Positions 1 to 5,703 of a stretch of 7,067 nt of DNA are shown piece after piece. A program made the position numbers and the translations under genes. The stretch's first letter is position 1. Every line of letters begins with the position of its first letter. The notes below the pieces were generated by a model. It worked only from the letters and a program-made list of their open reading frames with translations, searched no databases and was not told where the DNA came from. Source of the stretch: Comamonadaceae bacterium (GTDB lineage: Bacteria; Pseudomonadota; Gammaproteobacteria; Burkholderiales; Burkholderiaceae_C); contig CANCCE010000145.1 in the NCBI GenBank assembly GCA_947374505.1, positions 1 through 7,067 of the forward strand. Direction: 5' to 3'.

Positions 1-216
1 ATTTCGCCTGAAGATTTGGGCTTGACGCTGCCTGCGGCGCCGGTCGGTAGGGAGCTTGAGGCCGTACGCACCTTGGCTGAGCGTGATGCCATCACGCTGG
101 CACTGGTGCGCGTGGACAGCAATGTCACACATGCGGCTCGCGCATTGGGAATCTCACGCATGACGATGTATCGATTGATGGACAAGCATGGCTTGAACAC
201 GCGCGGAATTCAGTAG
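1..216 (+). CDS. Sigma-54-type response regulator, C-terminal Fis-family HTH (5' truncated)
   Basis: Only the last 71 codons are present; the reading frame is open from base 1 and stops at TAG 214-216. Residues about 30-65 of the fragment match a Fis-type helix-turn-helix (HTH_8): an Asn-Val-Thr pair leading into an AAxxLGISRxTxY core, then a Lys-His-Gly-Leu end. This tail is typical of NtrC-type sigma-54 activators, whose receiver and AAA+ domains would lie upstream, outside the window. The fragment cannot show whether a receiver domain exists. The next gene, tadE, starts 8 bp after the stop, so the regulator is probably co-transcribed with the pilus genes, and sigma-54 regulators occur inside tad clusters of Burkholderiales. 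It could instead be a stand-alone Fis-like protein, but the preceding linker-like residues favour the C-terminus of a larger protein. Confidence 0.85.
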   Translation: MSPEDLGLTLPAAPVGRELEAVRTLAERDAITLALVRVDSNVTHAARALGISRMTMYRLMDKHGLNTRGIQ

Positions 217-224
217 TTGTCGAG

Positions 225-719
225 ATGCGCGGTGAAAGTGTCGCATTGATCGTAAAGCCAAATGCCAAAGGCGCCGCCACGGTTGAATTCGCAATGACGG
301 CCATGGTGCTTTTATTTTTGATCATGGCAATTGTTGACTTCAGCTACATTTTTTTTGTCAACTTGACGATGCAACATGCCGTCCGGGACGGCGCACGGTA
401 CGCTGCGACCGGGCAATCAAATCTTGACCTTGATCCCCAGGGCACGGCACAGGACAGATGTGATGCTGCCGTCGTGCGTATTAAATCTGCTTCGATGGGA
501 TTTTTTGATCAGGCAGGAGCTGTCGTGGTTTTTAAAACTGTCAACAACGATGGCAGCATCACTCCGGTCCCGGCTAATTCCTGTGCCTCTGCAGGTCAAA
601 TCATTGTGATCACCCTGAACTGCGAATTGCCATTGATCACCCCCGTGGTTCAATCATTTTTCACCAATGGAAAATACACTTTTTCTGTCAGCAGCACAAT
701 GAAAAATGAGGCTTTCTGA
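225..719 (+). CDS. tadE: TadE-like pseudopilin of the Tad/Flp pilus
   Basis: This 164-residue protein has the TadE layout: a short basic N-terminus, one hydrophobic segment at about residues 22-46, then the conserved stretch around MQHAVRDGARYA, followed by a small extracytoplasmic domain. Gly16 followed by AATVE places Glu21 at +5 of a possible prepilin-type cleavage site. TadE and TadF pseudopilins of the Aggregatibacter Tad system are processed by the TadV peptidase in this way. Cys79, Cys120 and Cys133 lie in the exported part and could form a disulfide. The ATG at 225 has no good ribosome-binding site. A TTG at 246, seven bases after GAAAG-like sequence, is an alternative start that would keep the cleavage motif. 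The stop overlaps the next start by one base. The gene contains an 8-T run at 349-356. Confidence 0.88.
   Translation: MRGESVALIVKPNAKGAATVEFAMTAMVLLFLIMAIVDFSYIFFVNLTMQHAVRDGARYAATGQSNLDLDPQGTAQDRCDAAVVRIKSASMGFFDQAGAVVVFKTVNNDGSITPVPANSCASAGQIIVITLNCELPLITPVVQSFFTNGKYTFSVSSTMKNEAF
708..711 (+). promoter_or_regulatory. Shine-Dalgarno GAGG of the second pseudopilin gene
   Basis: GAGG lies 7 bases before the ATG at 719, inside the last codons of tadE. With the TGATG stop/start overlap it fixes the start of the next gene and indicates translational coupling. Confidence 0.7.
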
Positions 720-1285
720 TGAGAAAACCATCCTGCCATAAAAGTCTCCTTCATTGTTCAGGTCAAAGCATGATCGAACTGGCGATGATTTTGCCCATCT
801 TGATGCTGCTGTGCTTCGGTGCAGCCGAGTTATCTCACGCCATTTTGTTTAACAACATGTTGATCAACATGAGTCGTGAGGGTGCTAATCTAGCCTCACG
901 CACAACGCAAAGTCGAGTCTTCATCATCGATGCACTTAACCATACTTCTGCGCCGCTCGAGATGGAAACCAAGGGCATGATTTTTATTTCACGGGTCAAG
1001 GGTGTCGATGGCGGTTCTGGCCTTGTTCTTCCGGTGATTGACGAGCAGTACCGCGCTGTGAATGGCGATGCTGCCTTGATGAGTCGTTTATGGAACTGCC
1101 CCCAATCGGATGCCTTCGGTAAATGCACCCTGCCGGTATCCATTGCAACACGTGTTGTTGCCATGCCTTTTGCGGTCGGTCTGGGCTATGAGGTCTACGT
1201 TGTCGAAGCTCTGTATGACTACAGCCCACTGACCAATTTATTCTTGACAACGTCCCCACAACTTTATTCGGTGACGTATTTTTAA
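719..1285 (+). CDS. tadF: TadF-like (TadE family) pseudopilin
   Basis: This 188-residue protein is a second TadE-family minor pilin. Gly15 followed by QSMIE gives Glu20 at +5 of a prepilin-type cleavage site. A hydrophobic helix follows at about residues 21-43, then the family signature around NMSREGANLASR at residues 50-61. A lumenal or surface domain follows with Cys127 and Cys136, likely a disulfide pair near Trp125. It starts on the ATG that overlaps the tadE stop, with a GAGG site 7 bases upstream. In the Tad system such pseudopilins sit in the inner membrane and help assemble the Flp fibre. The label TadF rather than a second TadE rests on gene order and size; the two are paralogous families. 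Confidence 0.82.
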   Translation: MRKPSCHKSLLHCSGQSMIELAMILPILMLLCFGAAELSHAILFNNMLINMSREGANLASRTTQSRVFIIDALNHTSAPLEMETKGMIFISRVKGVDGGSGLVLPVIDEQYRAVNGDAALMSRLWNCPQSDAFGKCTLPVSIATRVVAMPFAVGLGYEVYVVEALYDYSPLTNLFLTTSPQLYSVTYF

Positions 1286-1305
1286 TGCCCGTTTGAAAGT
1301 TAAGT

Positions 1306-2664
1306 GTGCGTTCAAATCAAACTCAGACGCGACCCCAAGGCGGGCAGATATTGGTTTTGGTCGCCATGGTCTTATTTGTATTAATTGGTCTGGTCGGTTT
1401 GGCGATTGATTCTGGACTCGCCTATGGCGTGAAGGCTAAACTGGCGAGTTCCGTTGACGCCGCCTCAATTGCCGGTGCACGTGCTTTGGCCGAAGGGGTT
1501 GACGACGCCGCGCGCATCGCTGCTGCCAGAACAGCAGCCAAAGACTATTACGCGGCCAATTTCCCGGCTATTTTTATGGGTGCTGCGCGCGTACCGCTAA
1601 CGGATGACATGATTTCTGCCGTGCACGACTCTACAGGCTACTGGACTGTCACCGTCACCGCTTCGGCCGTCATGCCGGTCACCTTCATGCGTCTGCTCGG
1701 TTTCGATGCTTTTCCCATCAGTGCCATGGGGCAGTCGATCCGCAGAGATCTTGACATTATTTTGGTGTTGGACACATCTGGCTCACTAGCTTCCCCCTCC
1801 AGTACTTTTCCCGCGTTGAAAGCCGCCGCCGTTAATTTTGTCAATAAGTTCAATGCCGGTTCCAACGGCGACCGGGTCGGTGTTGTCAGCTTTGCATCTG
1901 GCGCCGTGCTGGACGTTCCCATCGTCAAAGATGGAACACGGGGATTCAACAAAACACAGGTCATCAATGCCATCAATGCCTTGAATGTGTCGGGCAGTAC
2001 CGCCTCAGCTGAAGGCCTGCGCTTGGCGCTGAACGATATCAATGGGGTACCTGCGATCAACCGATCAAGTCTGCGGATGATTGTGTTCTTCAGCGATGGC
2101 GCGCCCAACGACGTGCCTGCTACTTTTAGCAACGGCGGGACGCCGGTCACTGGTGATTTATATTCAGAAACATCCTCGCCGGGTACCAGCAAGGCCACAC
2201 GAATATTTCGAAGTGACCGACGCGACACGCAGCTGAGTGATGTCAATAGTATTTCAACATTGCCGGCTTTGGGATTTGACGTCACGGGGGTGGGGTTCAT
2301 CACTTTGGCCAGTTTTAACAACAAGCGAACCTTGACCGGGTCTCCTGCTACCAACACCCGCTGCAACGTCAACAAGGCAGCTCGCAACATGGCTGAGAAC
2401 GTCGCCAATACTGCCCGTAGTCAATTTGTCAAAATACATTCGATTGCGTTAGGTGCTGCGGTCAATACGCTTGAAATCACGTTTTGCTCTTACACCTCAA
2501 GCGAGCTGGGCAGCAATCTAATGAAACGCTTGAGCAACACCCCTGATTCCGACGCCTTTAACGCTCTGCAGCCCACAGGTCTTTATGTTTGGGCCGAAAA
2601 TGCAGTCGATTTGGATAACGCTTTTACAAGCATTGCCAGTGAAATTTTAAGATTGAGTCGTTAA
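1306..2664 (+). CDS. tadG: TadG-like Tad pilus protein with von Willebrand A domain
   Basis: This 452-residue protein opens with a GGQILVLVAM motif and one transmembrane helix (about 14-36), then the TadE/G-like AxxAGARALA segment (about 52-62), as in the N-terminal domain of TadG proteins. A von Willebrand A domain follows from about residue 148. Its MIDAS metal site looks complete: DTSGS at 156-160, Thr232 in a GST loop and Asp264 in FFSDG. The C-terminus ends in the LRLSR tail common in this family. Cys353 and Cys394 match the position of a conserved TadG cysteine pair. About 110 residues separate Asp264 from the next predicted strand (VKIHSIALG, 376-384), a long loop for a vWA fold. The start is GTG at 1306, the first start codon after an in-frame TAA at 1301, with a weak GAAAG site at 1295-1299. 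Unlike TadE/F it lacks Glu at +5, so pilin-type processing is not expected. It probably anchors or tethers the pilus or contributes to adhesion. Confidence 0.88.
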   Translation: MRSNQTQTRPQGGQILVLVAMVLFVLIGLVGLAIDSGLAYGVKAKLASSVDAASIAGARALAEGVDDAARIAAARTAAKDYYAANFPAIFMGAARVPLTDDMISAVHDSTGYWTVTVTASAVMPVTFMRLLGFDAFPISAMGQSIRRDLDIILVLDTSGSLASPSSTFPALKAAAVNFVNKFNAGSNGDRVGVVSFASGAVLDVPIVKDGTRGFNKTQVINAINALNVSGSTASAEGLRLALNDINGVPAINRSSLRMIVFFSDGAPNDVPATFSNGGTPVTGDLYSETSSPGTSKATRIFRSDRRDTQLSDVNSISTLPALGFDVTGVGFITLASFNNKRTLTGSPATNTRCNVNKAARNMAENVANTARSQFVKIHSIALGAAVNTLEITFCSYTSSELGSNLMKRLSNTPDSDAFNALQPTGLYVWAENAVDLDNAFTSIASEILRLSR

Positions 2665-3366
2665 TCATTGCCCCATTTGATGCTTGACCGCGTATACGTA
2701 CAGCTCAAGCCGATTGCCTAAATTGAGCTTGCTGTAAATCGACGTCAGGTGGTTGCGCAGTGTGTGCGGCGAGATGAAAAGCCGCTCGGCCAACTCATTG
2801 TTGGAGGCGCCTTGACCTTTGACGACCATGTCGATGATCTTTCGCTCCCGCACGGTCAGACTGGCCCGCATCTCGGCGTCAGGGTCCATTTTTTCTGCAG
2901 TGCTGGCATCCCTGAATTCGCTGAAAACGCGGCCTAAGGTGCCACGGTCGAGCCACAACTCACCGTCGTGCGTTTTTTCGATCGCCTTTAGCACTTGATG
3001 GGCGGATGCGTTTTTATGCAGAATGCCCCGGGCACCTTTTTGCACCGCTTGGTCCAGCACCGACTGTTGTCGCTCGCCCGTCAAGATCAGCACACGTGTT
3101 GCTGGATTGAGCAGCAGTGCCGGCAGCAGGTCGAGGCCGTTTTGGCCGTCTAAGTCAAGGTCTAGCAGCACAACGTCTGGCACCACGGTGCGGATATGTG
3201 TGAAGGCTTCTTCAGCGTTACAGGCTGTGCCAACCACTTCCATGCGCGGGTGCTCGCCGCTGATGAGCTTTTCCAGTCCCCAGAGCATGGTCGGGTGGTC
3301 ATCAACGATCATGACGCGAATCGGTGGCGCTATCGGTTGTGGACGTTGTGGCGTGCTCTGGTTCAT
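2665..3366 (-). CDS. NarL/FixJ-family response regulator (REC + LuxR HTH)
   Basis: This 233-residue two-domain regulator has a receiver domain at about residues 17-133. Its acidic pair is Asp22-Asp23, the phospho-acceptor is Asp69 (in VVLLDL), and Thr96 and Lys118 complete the switch. A LuxR/GerE helix-turn-helix occupies about 170-226, with the LTVRERKIIDMV start and the NNELAERLFISPHTLRNHL recognition region. The usual Met-Pro after the phospho-Asp is replaced by Leu-Asp. The ATG at 3366 is chosen because AAAAAGGT lies just upstream (3371-3378), the domain begins soon after, and a longer in-frame start at 3528 would overlap the kinase gene by over 140 bp and add no domain. The kinase gene ends 19 bp upstream, so the two form an operon. 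Its stop abuts the tadG stop directly. It is presumably phosphorylated by that kinase; its targets are not shown here, and the adjacent tad operon is one candidate. Confidence 0.93.
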   Translation of the reverse strand: MNQSTPQRPQPIAPPIRVMIVDDHPTMLWGLEKLISGEHPRMEVVGTACNAEEAFTHIRTVVPDVVLLDLDLDGQNGLDLLPALLLNPATRVLILTGERQQSVLDQAVQKGARGILHKNASAHQVLKAIEKTHDGELWLDRGTLGRVFSEFRDASTAEKMDPDAEMRASLTVRERKIIDMVVKGQGASNNELAERLFISPHTLRNHLTSIYSKLNLGNRLELYVYAVKHQMGQ

Positions 3367-3370
3367 GCGG

Positions 3371-3378
3371 ACCTTTTT
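3371..3378 (-). promoter_or_regulatory. Shine-Dalgarno AAAAAGGT of the response regulator
   Basis: It reads AAAAAGGT on the minus strand, 4 bases before the ATG at 3366, and so decides that start. It overlaps the perfect dyad CTTTTT-C-AAAAAG (3373-3385) that begins one base after the kinase stop, so the site may be weakly paired unless ribosomes finishing the kinase open it. Confidence 0.7.
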
Positions 3379-3385
3379 GAAAAAG

Positions 3386-5068
3386 CTAAACGGGAATCTG
3401 AATTTGTACGGTGGTGTAGCCATCGGCCTCTGAGTGCACACGCACCATCCCGCCGAGTGACGCCACGCGTTCGGTGATGGAGCGCGGGCTGAAGGCTGGG
3501 ACCGGCGCGCTGTTGCCAACGTTTTCAATCTGAATGTGAAGCCAGCCGGCGCTGCGTTGCAGTCTGAGGGCGCCGCACTGGGCCAGCGTATGGCGGCAAA
3601 TATTGCTCAAGCCTTCGCGCACGATTTGCAGCACTTCCGCCGTCATCCGGTCATTGATTTGCAGGTTGGGTTCAGCGTCCATGACGATGTCCACGCCATA
3701 CAGGGCTTTCACCTGATCGGTCTGTTGTTGCAGGGCGGCGGTGTAGATGGGTTCCTGGGTCTTGCGCTGCCCTTTGTTGCGCCTAAAAGTACCGGCGTAA
3801 TGACGTAAGTCTTCAATCGCTTGCTGTGCCATTGCGCTCAGTTTGTCGATGTCATCCAGCAGCGGATTGCCGGGTTCTGCTTTGTTGCGCACTGCGCTCA
3901 GACCCAGGGTCAGGCCGATGTAAGGCTGGACCGCACGGTCGTGAATGTCCAGCGCAATTTTTTGTCGTTCCTGTGAGGCGGCTTCCGAGGCCATGCGGTC
4001 GACCAACTCAATGTTTTCAATCATTGGAAAAGCTTGAGCCACGATGTGGCTGAGGAAGAGTGCGTCGGCTTTGTGGTTCCCTTTTTTTTCGGTCACCACA
4101 TAGATGCGACCTGCAGAGCGACGCAACGACACGGGCGCGCTGATAAAGGCATCGCCTTCCAGCAAATCGCTCAGGTGCTCCCCGATGTCTACGGTGGGCT
4201 TGCTCGGCATGAGCAGCCTCAGAGGCCAGCGCCTCATGTACCCGTGTGGGCGACTGTAGGTCACCAGTTGCTCTGGCGCCAGGGACAGCAGCAGCTCAGC
4301 GGTCTTGCCGCTGATGCTTTCGGCGTGGACCGATGGCTTTGACCGACCCGCCTGAATGGAGCGCACATGGCAGGTGCCGGTGTCTTTGTCACGCAGGATC
4401 AGCACACAGCTTTTGGCGTCGAAAAAGGCGCGCGTTTTATCGAGCACACGGGTCATGGTGTGGTCAACACCAAAGCGCGGATTGGACAATTCGCTGACAT
4501 CGCGCAGCAGGGCCAGTCGGCGATTCAGTGCGACGATGGCTTCGCCCCAGTGCGCGCTGATGTAGCCCAGTGCCAGCAGAAAACTGCTGCGCAACAACAA
4601 GCTTGGCCAGTCTGCCTGGCTGTCTACTAAAAATGCGGTGCCGATGAACAAGGCTGTGGCCGCCACCGTCACGCGAGCCCCCTCTTCGAAACCCCAGCGG
4701 AATGAAGCCGCGAGGATGGGAAAGTAAAAGAAAAAAAACAGCAAGCTTTGGGTGTCGCCCGTCAGAGCCACAAAGAGAGTGCACCAAGCGACGTCAAGCC
4801 AAGTCATCAACTTTTTTTGCGCCACAGATCGTTGCAGCAGCGTCAACACAAAAAGACACAGGCTGTGAGCAAGGTATGCGGTAAACAGCAGCCAGATCAG
4901 CCCCCCGCGCCCTGACGAATCGTGCAGGTCAGTGACCATGGCCAGCAGCGCTGAAATGGCCAGCACCAGCCGTATGCTGTTGACCATGCGCAGGTCAGCC
5001 AAGTCAGAGCCGCCAGCCGTCAGCTGGACAGGTGCGTTGTCATGGGTTTCCCAACCATTTGCAAACAT
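3386..5068 (-). CDS. Membrane sensor histidine kinase, NarL class (HisKA_3), partner of the adjacent regulator
   Basis: This 560-residue protein has about five or six hydrophobic segments between residues 29 and 175, with no large periplasmic loop. A GAF-like cytosolic region follows (about 190-350), then a HisKA_3 dimerisation domain with the H-box ERQKIALDIHDRAVQ. His376 is the phospho-acceptor, and Asp377 with Gln381 form the DxxxQ phosphatase motif. The ATPase domain keeps a good N-box (REGLSN, Asn489), but the glycine boxes are altered. The adenine-binding DxG becomes Asn516-Val-Gly, and the GLGL motif is replaced by SPRSITERV (528-535). The LGGMVRVHS and C-terminal beta strands remain. 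So the fold is present, but normal ATP binding is uncertain. The sensor type, with stacked helices near the N-terminus, suggests a membrane or intracellular cue; the ligand is unknown. The ATG at 5068 has no clear ribosome-binding site. Met28 is an in-frame alternative, but it also lacks one. The gene contains two 8-base and one 7-base A/T runs. Confidence 0.9.
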   Translation of the reverse strand: MFANGWETHDNAPVQLTAGGSDLADLRMVNSIRLVLAISALLAMVTDLHDSSGRGGLIWLLFTAYLAHSLCLFVLTLLQRSVAQKKLMTWLDVAWCTLFVALTGDTQSLLFFFFYFPILAASFRWGFEEGARVTVAATALFIGTAFLVDSQADWPSLLLRSSFLLALGYISAHWGEAIVALNRRLALLRDVSELSNPRFGVDHTMTRVLDKTRAFFDAKSCVLILRDKDTGTCHVRSIQAGRSKPSVHAESISGKTAELLLSLAPEQLVTYSRPHGYMRRWPLRLLMPSKPTVDIGEHLSDLLEGDAFISAPVSLRRSAGRIYVVTEKKGNHKADALFLSHIVAQAFPMIENIELVDRMASEAASQERQKIALDIHDRAVQPYIGLTLGLSAVRNKAEPGNPLLDDIDKLSAMAQQAIEDLRHYAGTFRRNKGQRKTQEPIYTAALQQQTDQVKALYGVDIVMDAEPNLQINDRMTAEVLQIVREGLSNICRHTLAQCGALRLQRSAGWLHIQIENVGNSAPVPAFSPRSITERVASLGGMVRVHSEADGYTTVQIQIPV

Positions 5069-5078
5069 GTGCGTTTGG

Positions 5079-5091
5079 CCCGCTGAGCGGG
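5079..5091. repeat. 13-bp palindrome in the kinase 5' leader
   Basis: CCCGCT and AGCGGG flank a single central base, ending about 11 bases before the kinase ATG, where a ribosome-binding site would be expected but none is seen. As RNA it could form a 5-bp GC stem with a 3-base loop. It may affect translation or be an operator; chance occurrence is also possible. Confidence 0.3.
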
Positions 5092-5111
5092 TTGGCGTAT
5101 TAAATGTTTAA

Positions 5112-5125
5112 AACGAAAAATCGTT
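5112..5125. repeat. Inverted repeat AACGA-AAAA-TCGTT
   Basis: A perfect 5-bp dyad with a 4-base centre, flanked by matching TTT and AAA triplets that extend the symmetry with one gap. It lies just downstream of the candidate -10 box on the minus strand, where a repressor or the cognate regulator could bind. A weak AT-rich hairpin is also possible. Confidence 0.35.
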
Positions 5126-5129
5126 ACAA

Positions 5130-5159
5130 ATGATAGTCGAAATACAAACAATTTAACAA
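5130..5159 (-). promoter_or_regulatory. Candidate sigma-70-type promoter of the two-component operon
   Basis: On the minus strand, TTGTTA (5159-5154) and TATCAT (5135-5130) are separated by 18 bases, a fair match to -35/-10 spacing. Transcription would begin roughly 50 bases before the kinase ATG. AT-rich DNA yields such matches easily, so this is a weak prediction. Confidence 0.3.
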
Positions 5160-5218
5160 TTCGTAAACAGTTGAGCTTACAGAGCTCGGCTGTGGTGGCG
5201 GCTAAGGTTGGCAACCTG

Positions 5219-5647
5219 TCAGGGCTGAAGCGCGGACTTGTCGATTTGCCGTGGCTTGCCGTGGTCGTCAATCGCCACGTAGGTCAGGCTGGCTTCGGTG
5301 ACCTTGATGTAGCGGCCTTGGGCGCTCATGTGCTCGGCATAGACTTCAACTTGCACCGTGATGGAGGTGTTTCCAATGCGCGTGACGCTGGCAAAAAACG
5401 ACAGAATGTCGCCGACCCGAACGGGTTGCTTGAAGACAAATTGATTGACCGCCACGGTGGCCATGCGGCCTTTCACGTGACGCGCCGGCAACACCGCGCC
5501 GGCCAAGTCCACATGAGCCATGACCCAGCCGCCAAAAATATCGCCATTGACATTGCAGTCGGCTGGCATCGGGATGACTTTGAGCACCAAGTCCTTGTCG
5601 GTCGGAAGTGCCACTGGCAGCACGCTTGGGGTTGAATCAACAGTCAT
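5219..5647 (-). CDS. YciA-like acyl-CoA thioesterase (hotdog fold)
   Basis: This 142-residue single-domain protein is close to the usual YciA length (about 130-150). It carries the signature run MPADCNVNGDIFGGW (27-41), and Asp47 in the following helix aligns with the acidic catalytic residue of this thioesterase family. VAVNQFVFKQPVRVGD is the second conserved block. It should hydrolyse acyl-CoA esters in the cytosol to free acid and CoA; chain-length preference cannot be read from sequence. The ATG at 5647 is preferred because GAGA lies 8 bases upstream and it gives the family length. A longer frame to 5740 adds 31 residues unlike the family and would run into the divergent ABC gene. It is transcribed away from the exporter and towards the kinase gene, but the 150-bp AT-rich gap argues against co-transcription with the kinase. 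Confidence 0.92.
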   Translation of the reverse strand: MTVDSTPSVLPVALPTDKDLVLKVIPMPADCNVNGDIFGGWVMAHVDLAGAVLPARHVKGRMATVAVNQFVFKQPVRVGDILSFFASVTRIGNTSITVQVEVYAEHMSAQGRYIKVTEASLTYVAIDDHGKPRQIDKSALQP

Positions 5648-5703
5648 AGGCACAATCTCAAGCAAAGTTAACGGGTTTCCCGATTTATTCACGATTGTCT
5701 CCC
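5648..5703. promoter_or_regulatory. Divergent intergenic region, thioesterase/ABC exporter
   Basis: These 56 bp separate the divergent starts, so promoters of both genes must lie here or overlap coding sequence. GTTAAC (5667-5672) and the small dyad CGGG-TTT-CCCG (5672-5682) are present. No strong -35/-10 pair was recognised. Confidence 0.4.

Larger units (their letters stand above)
5069..5218. other. AT-rich intergenic region upstream of the kinase gene
   Basis: This 150-bp gap lies between the thioesterase stop and the kinase start; both genes are on the minus strand. The middle (about 5095-5170) is markedly richer in A/T than the flanking genes. It contains two AACAATT copies (5147-5153 and 5155-5161), two TACAAA copies 18 bp apart (5125 and 5143), and two dyads. 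No open reading frame or RNA gene is evident. It probably holds the promoter and operators of the two-component operon. The AGGTTG-G-CAACCT dyad (5205-5217) lies just beyond the thioesterase stop, but no T-run follows it, so it is not a convincing terminator. Confidence 0.6.

Noticed and set aside
1638..2408. 256-residue minus-strand open frame inside tadG
   Set aside because: The plus-strand frame has a clear vWA domain with MIDAS residues; the reverse frame has no recognisable domain.
2702..2729. AGCTCAA/TTGAGCT inverted repeat near the convergent stops as a terminator
   Set aside because: Seven base pairs with a 14-base loop, no T-run after it on either strand, and it lies within conserved HTH codons of the regulator.
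3367..3528. N-terminal extension of the response regulator from a start at 3528
   Set aside because: It would overlap the kinase gene by more than 140 bp, adds no recognisable domain, and the ATG at 3366 has its own Shine-Dalgarno.
3373..5217. Three perfect 13-bp odd palindromes (3373-3385, 5079-5091, 5205-5217) as one shared regulatory motif
   Set aside because: Their sequences are unrelated, and a 6+1+6 dyad is expected about 1.7 times by chance in a window of this length, so no common motif is supported.
5205..5217. AGGTTG-G-CAACCT as the thioesterase terminator
   Set aside because: The position is right, but the stem is short and no T-run follows on the minus strand.
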